A DNA stretch of 38,129 nt, from the NCBI GenBank assembly GCA_020442635.1, contig JAGRJR010000029.1:1-38129 (forward strand). Reading direction: 5' to 3'. The stretch is from Lysobacterales bacterium. GTDB lineage: Bacteria; Pseudomonadota; Gammaproteobacteria; Xanthomonadales; Marinicellaceae. The stretch's first letter is position 1. Each line of letters starts with the position of its first letter. Made by a program: the position numbers and the translations under genes. The notes under the pieces were generated by a model that had not been told where the DNA came from, did no database searches, and saw only the letters and a list, made by a program, of their open reading frames with translations. Below, in pieces: positions 7,839 through 17,431 of the stretch.

Positions 7839-9026
7839 ATGGAAAATTCATTTGACTTAACTATCCCTAACTTTGTCCTGGGTAAAGAAATTGGCCGTGG
7901 TGGTATGGCTCGTGTTTTTCTTGGAGAACAGTTGGAACCCAAACGGAAAGTTGCCATAAAAATTGTCACACCTCAAGGAAATGACCCCAAAATACTGGAA
8001 GATTTACAAAAAGAAGGCGATACCGTTGCCCAGTTTTCGCATCCAAATATTGTTACAGTGTTTTCTTGTGGAGTCATTAAGAGCAATTATTACCTAGCAA
8101 TGGAAATTCTCAATGGCGGAGACTTAAAACAAAAAATTGAAAAAGGCGTTACAGAACTTGAAGCTTTTAACATCATGCTGGATATGGCTAAAGCCCTGGA
8201 ACATGCACATAAAAGAGGCACACTACACCGAGACATTAAACCTGAAAACATCCTGTTTCATGAAGACGGCCAGGCAGTTTTAGTTGATTTTGGCATAGCT
8301 AAAGCACAAGATTCGGTCAGCGAATTCACACGTGTGGGTGCGGTGGTAGGTACGCCACATTATATGAGCCCTGAACGCGCTCTTGGTAAAGAAATCGATG
8401 AACGTTCTGATTTATATGCCCTGGGTGTGGTGTTATACGAAATGTTGGTGGGTAAAAAAGTTTTTGAAGGCGGTGATACATTTGCCATCAGCTATGCCCA
8501 TGTACATGAACCAGTTCCCGATTTGCCTGAAAACAAAGCCAGGTATCAGCCTTTCCTGAATAAACTGCTGGCCAAAAACCCTGATGACCGCTTTCAAACT
8601 GCCACTCAATTGATTGCACAATTAAAAAAATTTCTCAGACGCTTGCAACCGATTACTGACACTACACATTCTTTTGCCCCTTTACCCGAATTAGAGGCAA
8701 TAAGGAAAAAGAAAAGCAGCCCGCTTCCCTTTATTATTACTGGTGTTGTGATAGTAGTTGCCGTTTTGCTAGGAGTTTGGTTCATGAATCAACAAAACAG
8801 CATTGAAATTAATCAGAACACTTTAACCAATGAACAGATTGTTGAAATGAACAATAAATTGGGGGCTGCCAGTGGCCAATTTAACATGGGCAATTTTACT
8901 GTTGCTGAAGAGTTGTATGAAAAGGTACTGGTGGAATTTGATTGTAAAGAGCCCGATGCCCGTAATCGCATGAAAACATTAAATCGAGCCAAATACGACC
9001 AAATTGTTGCAGAATGCGATAATTAG
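7839..9026 (+). CDS. Membrane-anchored Ser/Thr protein kinase (PknB-type)
   Basis: A Hanks-type kinase of 395 residues if read from ATG 7839 (404 from GTG 7812; neither start has a clear ribosome site). All catalytic elements are present: Gly-rich loop GRGGMARVFLGE, the VAIK lysine, catalytic loop HRDIKPENI, metal-binding DFG, activation segment ending GTPHYMSPERALG, and 'DERSDLYALGVVLYEML'. A basic stretch and one membrane helix (PFIITGVVIVVAVLLGVWFM, about residues 297-316) follow. The C-terminal extracytoplasmic tail of about 75 residues looks like a single TPR-type helical pair ('GQFNMGNFTVAEELYEKVL'), not PASTA repeats. It faces the caspase/autotransporter pair tail-to-tail. Target unknown; a signalling link to that pair is only inferred. 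Confidence 0.92.
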   Translation: MENSFDLTIPNFVLGKEIGRGGMARVFLGEQLEPKRKVAIKIVTPQGNDPKILEDLQKEGDTVAQFSHPNIVTVFSCGVIKSNYYLAMEILNGGDLKQKIEKGVTELEAFNIMLDMAKALEHAHKRGTLHRDIKPENILFHEDGQAVLVDFGIAKAQDSVSEFTRVGAVVGTPHYMSPERALGKEIDERSDLYALGVVLYEMLVGKKVFEGGDTFAISYAHVHEPVPDLPENKARYQPFLNKLLAKNPDDRFQTATQLIAQLKKFLRRLQPITDTTHSFAPLPELEAIRKKKSSPLPFIITGVVIVVAVLLGVWFMNQQNSIEINQNTLTNEQIVEMNNKLGAASGQFNMGNFTVAEELYEKVLVEFDCKEPDARNRMKTLNRAKYDQIVAECDN

Positions 9027-9142
9027 TCAGTCCCTGACAAAGTCCATTCTGACCGTCTTCAGTGTCAGCATAAAAATAACGTTACATCAATCCGTTTATT
9101 TTGGAATTGATATCGTATGTATTTCTCAGGTTTCACCCATTA

Positions 9143-9167
9143 AAAAGCGGCCCCAAAGACCGCTTTT
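9143..9167. terminator. Bidirectional intrinsic terminator
   Basis: AAAAGCGG (9143-9150) pairs with CCGCTTTT (9160-9167), followed by GTTTT on the plus strand and with a T-run on the minus strand. It lies between the convergent kinase and caspase genes and can serve both. Confidence 0.8.
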
Positions 9168-9193
9168 GTTTTCCGCTCTATCTAGTTATTATT

Positions 9194-11167
9194 TTAAATA
9201 TTGTCTGGTAAGAAGTAAAACTCACTGCCCTCATGTCCAGCATGTTTAACCGCTGTGTATTCTGGAATTTGTTGGATACCAGATAGTTTTGAACGCAACC
9301 TGACTTGTTGATCCAAAGCTTTGTACAAACGATAACCTTCCATTACGCCATCATTCTCTTTTAAAACATCGAGCAAAGCTGATGCAAAGATTGAATGACC
9401 ATCACCACCGCTGTCTAACACAGGTTGTAATCCGCCTGAGGTCATGACTGTTCTGGCTTTTACCCTTGAAGTAAACAAAATATCATTCTCTTCTACGTCC
9501 TCTGGAAACGGTCTAATCGCAGAACCAGACATGGTACCCGAATAACATGAATCAGCAATCACCATCACATGCTTAGCATTCATACTTGACATAAATTCAG
9601 TGATGACATTGTTTGGAATCCAAGTCTTTTTGTCATTAAGATTGGCATCTGTCGGTATCCAAAAACCATCACGTTTTTCATCAATCAAGCCATGTCCCGC
9701 ATAATAAACCACCAGATTGTCTTGCTTGCCTAATTTTTCTTGATAATCAGCCAAGGCTGCAACGATATCCAAGTGTGTCGCATTTTCCAAAACCTGAACT
9801 TTATAACCATAATTTTTCTTAAGTACTTGACCTATTTCACGGGCATCATTGATAGCCGTACCTAAATCATCCATACCTTGATATTTGTTGTTACCAATAA
9901 CCAGTGCATGGTATTCACCTAAATCTTTTTTGAATCGTTTAGTAAACAAATCGGTTAAGTATCTGGGTTTAATTTGCTCAAGAATTTGTCTTACCACCAC
10001 GAACTGTTCAACTGACTTAGAGCCGTCTTTTTTCACTGCTTCAATACTGACGGGTGTATCATCGTTCTCAACCAGTTCCACATCTACGCTGAAGATGCCG
10101 GTATCGGTCAATCTATCTGTAATGTTTTGTTGATTAAGGGTCAATCCTGCCACTTCTGAGGGCGGATTCACACTGCCCATGATTGACATGGATTTGGCTG
10201 CTTGATTGGATATGGGAATACTTCTGATACCACGAGTTAACATAATATCTGGAGTAATCACATTGATACCAAACTGTTCATCCAAGACTGCCATTTCCTG
10301 GCCACTTTCTGAGGCAATTTTTCTGACTAAAGTCGAAGCGATTTCTTTACTTGCCTCATTTTTTTCACGAAGAGATTTGACCTCATTTTCAAGCTGGGCA
10401 ATCTGCTGTTGCACCTTCTCATTGTCTTTATTATCCCTTAACTCAGCCTGTAATCTTTGTAGCTCGGAATTGGCTGATTTGATGTAGTCTTGGGTTTTCT
10501 GATAGTTTTCATTGACATCAGATAATTCTCTTTTCAAGGTATTAACTTGCCTTTCAAGCTCAATCCTTTGGCTTTCTTGTTCACGTCGTTCACGTAAATC
10601 TTTTTCAGTGACGAGTTCAAGTTTTGCCTGAGTTACACCTGCAGCTTGGCGGTATAAATTTATGGCTTTGATAGAATCTTGCTGAACACCTAAACCTTTT
10701 TCGTATAAGTTGCCAAGGTTTAATTGAGCTTGCGAAAATCCTTGATCAGCGGCTTTTTGGTACCAATTGGCAGCCGTTTCATAATCAGGAGTACCATTAA
10801 TACCTTTTTCAAACAATTCACCCATGTAATTTTGCGCAGTTGCATCACCACCATCTGCCTGCTGTTTCCACACTTTTGCTACTGTGGCAAAATTGGCTTC
10901 ATCATAAGCCACATATTCACCGCCTCGTAATGCGCACTCCTTCGCAGTCAGCTTGGCTGGTTTACGTGGTGGTATATAAGTAAAATTTTGTCCTAACTGC
11001 CTGATTTGAGGAGGTAACAAGCAATCAACGATATAAAGTTGATCAGGTGTGATTTGTCCTTCTTTTACACCTTTGACTTTCTTTGATCGTTTACCTTCAG
11101 CATCAGGAACGCCTGCGCTAATAGATAACAATACAAACAATGTGAGTTTAACTAATGTGTGTTTCAT
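9194..11167 (-). CDS. Exported caspase-like protease with Sel1 repeats and coiled coil
   Basis: 657 residues from ATG 11167 (AAGGTGA just upstream). Order of parts: signal peptide (about 1-19); Sel1-type repeats (about 105-175, with 'AQNYMGELFEKGINGTPDYETAANWYQKAA'); a long charged coiled coil (about 187-280); a beta domain (about 305-395) resembling the Ig-like module with 'NPPSEVAGLTLN' and 'DTGIFSVDVEL'; and a C14 caspase-like domain (about 417-600). The catalytic pair is intact: His492 in YYAGHG and Cys541 in ADSCYSG. Such metacaspase-like enzymes cleave after Arg, Lys or Asp depending on the clade; the specificity here is unknown. The signal peptide places it in the periplasm or outside. 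The start is 10 nt from the end of the DUF11 autotransporter, so the two are almost certainly one transcript. Confidence 0.88.
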   Translation of the reverse strand: MKHTLVKLTLFVLLSISAGVPDAEGKRSKKVKGVKEGQITPDQLYIVDCLLPPQIRQLGQNFTYIPPRKPAKLTAKECALRGGEYVAYDEANFATVAKVWKQQADGGDATAQNYMGELFEKGINGTPDYETAANWYQKAADQGFSQAQLNLGNLYEKGLGVQQDSIKAINLYRQAAGVTQAKLELVTEKDLRERREQESQRIELERQVNTLKRELSDVNENYQKTQDYIKSANSELQRLQAELRDNKDNEKVQQQIAQLENEVKSLREKNEASKEIASTLVRKIASESGQEMAVLDEQFGINVITPDIMLTRGIRSIPISNQAAKSMSIMGSVNPPSEVAGLTLNQQNITDRLTDTGIFSVDVELVENDDTPVSIEAVKKDGSKSVEQFVVVRQILEQIKPRYLTDLFTKRFKKDLGEYHALVIGNNKYQGMDDLGTAINDAREIGQVLKKNYGYKVQVLENATHLDIVAALADYQEKLGKQDNLVVYYAGHGLIDEKRDGFWIPTDANLNDKKTWIPNNVITEFMSSMNAKHVMVIADSCYSGTMSGSAIRPFPEDVEENDILFTSRVKARTVMTSGGLQPVLDSGGDGHSIFASALLDVLKENDGVMEGYRLYKALDQQVRLRSKLSGIQQIPEYTAVKHAGHEGSEFYFLPDNI

Positions 11168-11177
11168 AATTTCACCT

Positions 11178-14100
11178 TTAAAATTCAAATCTGGCACCCA
11201 GGTTAATGGTACCGCGTGTAAATCCTTCTAAGCCAAATATGCTTTTGTAATTGATGTAAGCTTGTTTACCATTGGCACCAATAAAGACCAACCCTACTCC
11301 AGCCGAACCATAGGTTCTGTCTGGTTCGTCGGTTTGTATCAAGAAAATTTCATCTGCAGGTGCATTGATAAACCAAGCTTCCACAAACCCACCATCATTT
11401 TCCGTTTCTCGACTGATGTTGATATCAAATTGTGGCGACAACACTCCATTTTTCAAACTGATCGCCTTTGAAATACTGGTACCAAAGGACCAAACCAAAC
11501 TTTTGACCTCTTGCTCCCCAAAACGGAAATTAAAATCTCCCGCTCCGGTTTCATGGAATGCATCTATAGTGGTTCTGGCGTATCTGACTGATGCGTTTGG
11601 CGTAATGTTCCATGAGTTTTTATTAAAATGATAACCCATGCTCATAGCTGCCGTGTACTGATTGGCATTGGTTTTACCTACCGCCACCCGGTCAATATTG
11701 ATGTTATCTAGCTCAAAATTGATGCGTCGTTTTTGCTCAAAGTCAGGATTAGCGTAACTGATTCTGGCATCCACATAAAAGTTATCCTTAATGTAGAAGG
11801 AACCGTATCCCGTTAAAGTAAAGCCTGTTGATTGCATTTCGGCTTCATCTTCAATTTCGGAATCAAAATTAGCATAACCAAGAGCCACACCAGCAACTTT
11901 GGTCGGGCTAAATCGGTAATCCACCCCAGCAGTCAAACCATAGGTATCAAAATCAAAGCCCAATTCGCGGCCAGTTGCATCACGTTCACCCATAGAAATA
12001 TTGCCATTCACAAAGAACCCCCAGGGCGAAACAAAATCATTGATGTTACTGACTTGCCCTGCTTCTTCCTCTGATTGATTCAAATAGGCCAACATACCCA
12101 ATGGAATCGACTCATTACCGTACCTAGCAGTCAATCCTGCTACACTGACACCTGAGCCACCCCCACCGCGCAACTGTGACAATCGAGATGAGATATTTCT
12201 GAATTGTGAGGTCATCATTTCAGTAGCTGATGTCGACTGCCCAATCACCTCATTAGGCGTCATTTCTTCCATGGCATTGATGATATCTTCACGGTTTTCA
12301 GGTCTGGCAGCAGCTATCATTTCCTCACATAAACCTTCAATTGCTGTAAAATAGCTGCGTGCACAATAGCTGGACACATTTCGTATGGTGTTCATCACTG
12401 TTTCACTGGCGCCCCCACCTATTGCCTCATCAAACTCTGTGAAGATTTCTTCTTCAGTGGGTGTTCTGCCTACATCATTGCTGGCACTGGCTATATTATT
12501 AGCTGGATGATCATCCATTGCAGAAGATTCTATTGTTGCATTAATAATAATAGGTTCTGATGTTTGCACCACTTCCTGAGTCACTACCCTTAAGTCAATG
12601 TTTTGATGCAAACCATTGGCATAGTTGCCTGGAAATTGGCAAGCCAAGGAGTTACTATTGCTTTGACAAATCCATTGGCCTGAATTTAGGATTTGAACTT
12701 GCGAGATCAAGCCGCTGATCTCTGCGTTTAAGGCAGCATCAAATGCCTTATCTGGACCATTGTTTTTAGTAACCAAAGTCATCTCAAATACTTGGCCTTG
12801 TCTAATTTGTTGCGATTCGGCTTGTATTTCCACAGCCATATCAGCATCGAGATTAGCAACATCGATGACATTAATTTCTGCTTGGCTTTGATTGTTAGAT
12901 GTATCTGGATCAAAACTCTCAGAAGACACCTCCACCTGATTCAACATCATTCCAAGAAAACCTTGGCTAAACATTCCTTTTAGTTGCACCTGTCTTGATT
13001 GATTAACTTCCAAACTTGTTATTTCACACATCAATGAAGATGTTAATAAAATACAAGAAACATCATTATCAACCACAACTTCGCTTGCAATAAAACCTAT
13101 AGGAAAATCATTTAGTATACTTACTACACTCGCAGCATTCGGCCCATTGTTGCTCACATTAATATACCAGGTCACTTCTTCGGTATTATTAACTTCACTC
13201 TCATCAATCAACAAATCTATTGCCACATCTGAAACAGCACTACCTCCAACAACTTCCTCAACCACATCAACCACTACGGAGGATTGGTTGTTACTCAAAT
13301 CATCATCGATCAATGCCCTTAAATTAGCTGTATTGGTTATTGAACCAAGAGAGTCTGGAGCCACAACATCCATCCTCAACTGTGTCTGGGCTCCAGGAAT
13401 CAAGATGCCAGTGAATTGACAAGTAATCAATGTTGAACCACTACAGCTCCATTGATCACCTGAAAAACCCTGATAAACCACTCCTGGAGGAAGTTGATCC
13501 TGAAGTGAAAATCCAGATTGTTCTCCTGTTCCTAAATTACGTATATCAAACAGATAACTAAAGGCAGCATTTGGTTCACTTTGACTGACCGTAGCAGATT
13601 TAATTAAAGACAGGTTAAAAGTATTTTCATTAGAAACAATGTTAGTAAACGTACTGGCTGATTTGTTTATATTATCGGCCACTACTGATATGCTGGTATT
13701 AACTAAATCACTGAGGTTATTAGCTGAAAAGCTATAGTTAACAGTATAATTGTCACCTGGCACCATGGTTTGGTTGTTTGCGCATGTCACAACAGCTGAC
13801 GATACACTACAACTCATATCGTCTGATTGAACTTCCAAAATTTGTGCATGGGAAGGAAAGACTAAAGCGGAGCTTACATTTGATAAATTAATATTACCTG
13901 AATTGTATATTTGAGCCACATGAGTAAACGTCTGCCCTGGAGCTACTTGATCAGGTTCACTGGAAAAAGATAAAGTTAAATCCCCTCCTGTAAACACAGT
14001 GTTAAGGTTATTTGCAATCGGGGTGTTTAACTCAATGGCGTCAGCAACAACCTGCAACGTATATGGTGAATTTATCAGATTTGCTACTGTTGTTAAATTA

Positions 14101-17100
14101 AGGGTTAAATTAATAGTAGAGTTAGATGGAAAGGGGTTGGCATATGTACAACTTACCACTCCTGCATTTTCAGCACATGACAAACCTGGGTCCCCATTAA
14201 AACCATTGTAGATAAATCCTTGTGGTAAGGTAGCAACAAGTTGCACACCAGTCAGTGCAGATGTTCCGGTATTGCTAAAAACCACATCAAAACCAACGGA
14301 ATCACCAGGATTCACAGGATTTGGTGATTGGGTCATGTTTAAAGCGCCTTGTGAATTAAGCAAATTCACAGTATTGCTATCAAATACCAAAGCACCAGTG
14401 TTGATACCAGCAGAACTTGTTTGATTGGTGATACTGGTTATTGTTTGGTTATTGGTTGCCATCACATTCAGGGTGATGATTGCTGATGAAGTCGCAGGCA
14501 GCGGTGTTGCTAAAGTACAATCTACAACCTGATTGATTGCATTGGTATTAAGAGGCAAACAATTCCAACCTGTAGTATCGAACCCCATTAACGTAACCTC
14601 TGGTGGTAAATTATCAGTCACATGCGTATCAATGGCATCATTGCCGCCAGTATTGGTGACTGTCAAAACATAATCGAACATTTGTCCGTAAGTCACTTCA
14701 GTCACAGCCAGTCCACCAACTTGGGCGACTTTACTGACTGAAAGTGTGGTGGTTAGTGGTACGCTGATATTGACAGCTGAAGAAGTAGATGTGTTGTTAT
14801 TGACCGTTCCATCAGGATCAGTAATCGTTTGAACAGTGGCCGTGTTGGTTACACTGGGATTGACTGCTGTAGCAGTTACATTGATATCTATGGTGACCAC
14901 TTCTCCAATTGGGAAATTAGCACCATTTGTATTACACGAAAATACGCCTCCAGTGTTTGCACCATCATGAGTACAAATAACCGATGTTCCCATATTACTA
15001 CCAACCACATATGAATTGTATGAAACCTCAGCGGGTAAAGTGTCATTAACAATCACATCCGCCGGACTGGCTGTTGAGGTAGGATCATTTGATACAGTTA
15101 GCACATAAGTGAACGGATCACCTATTGTTGCATTGGTTACATTAACTGTTTTATTTATACTGAAATCACTGGCAACAGCATTAATAACATCTGCTTGCGT
15201 TGCCGTATTATTGACAAAATTTGAATCTGCAGTACTGTTGATGTTCGCTTGAAAAATGGCATTGGTTGCTGGCGTTATTGCAGTAACATTGATGGTAAAG
15301 TCATGAAAACTGGCTGCAATAAATGGTGTCCCTTGGCGGTCACATGTGACCAAACCACCATTGGGCGAACCGTCATGAACACAGAACCAACCAGGTGCAT
15401 TGGTAAGGTCAGCACTATCAAAACTAACCTCAATGGGTAAAGAAAAAGTTAAACTGGTGTCAGCCGGATTAGCCGCTGAGCCCGCAGGATTAACAGCTTG
15501 AACACTGTAGGCAATAGTATCTCCTTGGTTATACACTCCTGAGGTTGATAAAAAAGCTACTGACAAGTCAGCATTTGCTGCCCCTATGAAAAAAATTGTT
15601 GAGGCTATGTCATTACTTGGATTTGGATCAAAATCACTGGTAATAGAAACATCTGCTACCGAGTTTGTAGTAGGGGTTTGCGTATCCGCAAAGGCGCTTA
15701 CAGTGAAGAATGTATTGGTACCAATTGGTAACGGATTTCCTTGTGAGTTACAGGTGACCACCCCACCAGCCACCGAACCATCATGAAAACAGTTAAAACC
15801 CACTGAACTCGTTTCAGTGGCTGAATTAAATACAGTTTCAGGTGATAAATTGATCGAAACCACAGTATTGGTTGGCGCACCAGTTGATCCAAAAGGATTA
15901 TGTAAAGTTAAATCATGGGTAATTAAATCACCGACAAGATAATTATTGGCATCAGAGTTTATGGTAATGTCCAAATCTGCTGATGGTGCAGTGATTGTAA
16001 ATGCTATGGAATCGGTGTTGTCAATACTGTTTGAGTCGGCAAATGTTGTTGATGCCGCGTTAATAACATTTGAATTGATTGGTCCAGTAGCAACAACTTG
16101 AATCCTTACCCCGTCTTCTGCTGTTGTTACTGGTAAAGTTGCTGCATTACAACTGAGCACAGGTGAATTAAAATTACATACGAAATTACCTAAGTCCATA
16201 TGATTCTGGTAAGTAACTTCTGGTGGTAATGTATCAGATAAATCAACATTTAATGCATTTCCTACACCATAGTTACTGGCTAAAACTTTATATTCAAAAC
16301 TACTGCCTTGTACAATTTGTGTGCTTCCTCCAACAATGGTCTTGGTTACTCTGACTTCTGGAGCACCGCCAACAGCAATAGTAAACGGTTGATCACTGCT
16401 GTTATTAGAATTATCAGGATCAGGTTCATTGGCTGAAACCGTTGCAGTGTTGATGTAATTACCTGGTTGTGCACTTGGACTCACAGTCCCAGCTATCGTA
16501 AATGATATGGCATCACCTGTTGGCAAACTGGTCAATGAACACTGAATAAATGATCCCAAATCTATACATTCAGGACTGGAACCATTGGCATCAAATTGTA
16601 AACTATTGACCAATAAATCATCCACAACTACAACATTGGTGGCATCTGGACCAGAAAGATTCGAAACAGTAATGTCAAAACTAAAGGCATCCCCTGGCGC
16701 ATAAGTAGTAGGAAATCCAGACGTTATGATTTTACTTACACCCAAATCCACACTACCAGCTGAAACAAAGTTAATAGCGGTATTAATGGTATTGTTTCCA
16801 GGGTTTATATCCGAAGTTGCATTGGTTAAAGTTGCTTGAACAGCATTAGAAATTTGTACATCAAACTGCGGAGGCGTAATACTCAATTCAAGGGTGGTAA
16901 CCAAACCAACTGTATAGTTATTAAAATAATCGCATTGAATTTGGCCTGTAGTTGGCAGACATGTCCAGCTTGGATCTGCTGAAAATGCCGAAGCAGGCTC
17001 AATGCTTGGATCCAAAGTGAACAAAACTGTGGTCTGATCTGCTTCATTTAAAGGCCCAAGGTTTTCAATGGTGTAGGTCAAAGTTTCAACCGTACCTCCT

Positions 17101-17228
17101 GATGGCAAGACTATGGGGTTACCAGGTGGATTCAATGTCATATTGAAATCCGTTTGAGCCTCTGCAAATTTGCCAAGTAGCAAAAATACAACTGTAAAAA
17201 GAACTTTATATTGAATCAAACCCTTCAT
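11178..17228 (-). CDS. Giant DUF11-repeat protein with C-terminal autotransporter barrel
   Basis: A 2016-residue protein with a signal peptide (about 1-24) and about twelve DUF11-type Ig-like repeats to about residue 1570. Repeat starts include 'VDLGVSK', 'PEVRVTK', 'ADLDITI', 'ADLSVAF', 'SDFSINK', 'TTLSVSK', 'SDVAIDL' and 'ADMAVEI'. Each repeat carries one Cys pair in the same place, probably a disulfide. A helical segment with two Cys (about 1590-1700, 'SSYCARSYFTAIEGLCEEM') and a Gly-rich hinge follow. The last 285 residues form an autotransporter-type beta-barrel: alternating aromatic strands starting 'SPWGFFVNGNISMG' and a terminal Phe in 'LGARFEF'. It should be a type V secreted, surface-exposed fibre. 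AAGGG lies 2 nt before the ATG, rather close. A plausible promoter is at 17273-17300. It precedes the caspase gene by 10 nt. Confidence 0.88.
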   Translation of the reverse strand: MKGLIQYKVLFTVVFLLLGKFAEAQTDFNMTLNPPGNPIVLPSGGTVETLTYTIENLGPLNEADQTTVLFTLDPSIEPASAFSADPSWTCLPTTGQIQCDYFNNYTVGLVTTLELSITPPQFDVQISNAVQATLTNATSDINPGNNTINTAINFVSAGSVDLGVSKIITSGFPTTYAPGDAFSFDITVSNLSGPDATNVVVVDDLLVNSLQFDANGSSPECIDLGSFIQCSLTSLPTGDAISFTIAGTVSPSAQPGNYINTATVSANEPDPDNSNNSSDQPFTIAVGGAPEVRVTKTIVGGSTQIVQGSSFEYKVLASNYGVGNALNVDLSDTLPPEVTYQNHMDLGNFVCNFNSPVLSCNAATLPVTTAEDGVRIQVVATGPINSNVINAASTTFADSNSIDNTDSIAFTITAPSADLDITINSDANNYLVGDLITHDLTLHNPFGSTGAPTNTVVSINLSPETVFNSATETSSVGFNCFHDGSVAGGVVTCNSQGNPLPIGTNTFFTVSAFADTQTPTTNSVADVSITSDFDPNPSNDIASTIFFIGAANADLSVAFLSTSGVYNQGDTIAYSVQAVNPAGSAANPADTSLTFSLPIEVSFDSADLTNAPGWFCVHDGSPNGGLVTCDRQGTPFIAASFHDFTINVTAITPATNAIFQANINSTADSNFVNNTATQADVINAVASDFSINKTVNVTNATIGDPFTYVLTVSNDPTSTASPADVIVNDTLPAEVSYNSYVVGSNMGTSVICTHDGANTGGVFSCNTNGANFPIGEVVTIDINVTATAVNPSVTNTATVQTITDPDGTVNNNTSTSSAVNISVPLTTTLSVSKVAQVGGLAVTEVTYGQMFDYVLTVTNTGGNDAIDTHVTDNLPPEVTLMGFDTTGWNCLPLNTNAINQVVDCTLATPLPATSSAIITLNVMATNNQTITSITNQTSSAGINTGALVFDSNTVNLLNSQGALNMTQSPNPVNPGDSVGFDVVFSNTGTSALTGVQLVATLPQGFIYNGFNGDPGLSCAENAGVVSCTYANPFPSNSTINLTLNLTTVANLINSPYTLQVVADAIELNTPIANNLNTVFTGGDLTLSFSSEPDQVAPGQTFTHVAQIYNSGNINLSNVSSALVFPSHAQILEVQSDDMSCSVSSAVVTCANNQTMVPGDNYTVNYSFSANNLSDLVNTSISVVADNINKSASTFTNIVSNENTFNLSLIKSATVSQSEPNAAFSYLFDIRNLGTGEQSGFSLQDQLPPGVVYQGFSGDQWSCSGSTLITCQFTGILIPGAQTQLRMDVVAPDSLGSITNTANLRALIDDDLSNNQSSVVVDVVEEVVGGSAVSDVAIDLLIDESEVNNTEEVTWYINVSNNGPNAASVVSILNDFPIGFIASEVVVDNDVSCILLTSSLMCEITSLEVNQSRQVQLKGMFSQGFLGMMLNQVEVSSESFDPDTSNNQSQAEINVIDVANLDADMAVEIQAESQQIRQGQVFEMTLVTKNNGPDKAFDAALNAEISGLISQVQILNSGQWICQSNSNSLACQFPGNYANGLHQNIDLRVVTQEVVQTSEPIIINATIESSAMDDHPANNIASASNDVGRTPTEEEIFTEFDEAIGGGASETVMNTIRNVSSYCARSYFTAIEGLCEEMIAAARPENREDIINAMEEMTPNEVIGQSTSATEMMTSQFRNISSRLSQLRGGGGSGVSVAGLTARYGNESIPLGMLAYLNQSEEEAGQVSNINDFVSPWGFFVNGNISMGERDATGRELGFDFDTYGLTAGVDYRFSPTKVAGVALGYANFDSEIEDEAEMQSTGFTLTGYGSFYIKDNFYVDARISYANPDFEQKRRINFELDNINIDRVAVGKTNANQYTAAMSMGYHFNKNSWNITPNASVRYARTTIDAFHETGAGDFNFRFGEQEVKSLVWSFGTSISKAISLKNGVLSPQFDINISRETENDGGFVEAWFINAPADEIFLIQTDEPDRTYGSAGVGLVFIGANGKQAYINYKSIFGLEGFTRGTINLGARFEF

Positions 17229-17272
17229 ATCCCTTCTCTCTTTTGAGCCATTTAGGCTAGCACTGTAGTTAA

Positions 17273-17300
17273 ACTATAGATTATTTTTACCACGAATCAA
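17273..17300 (-). promoter_or_regulatory. Putative promoter of the DUF11-caspase operon
   Basis: Minus-strand TTGATT (17300-17295), a 16-nt spacer, then TATAGT (17278-17273), which puts the start about 40 nt before the ATG. The rest of the 200-nt gap to recJ is AT-rich with no other recognised element. Confidence 0.4.
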
Positions 17301-17431
17301 TTATTTTTCAATTATTTACGAAGTTATTTAAATAAATTGTGGTACAAATCACATTTTTTTTTCTGCATTTTGATTAGCAAAAACCCTTTTTTCTTTGAGT
17401 AAATACGAAAAAAAAGAGTAAATCCGGACAA

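Noticed and set aside
9004..9249. 81-codon plus frame after the kinase
   Set aside because: It overlaps the terminator and the end of the caspase gene and has no family pattern.
17397..17425. Direct repeat GAGTAAATAC / GAGTAAATCC after recJ
   Set aside because: Short, imperfect and in AT-rich DNA; chance is a sufficient explanation.
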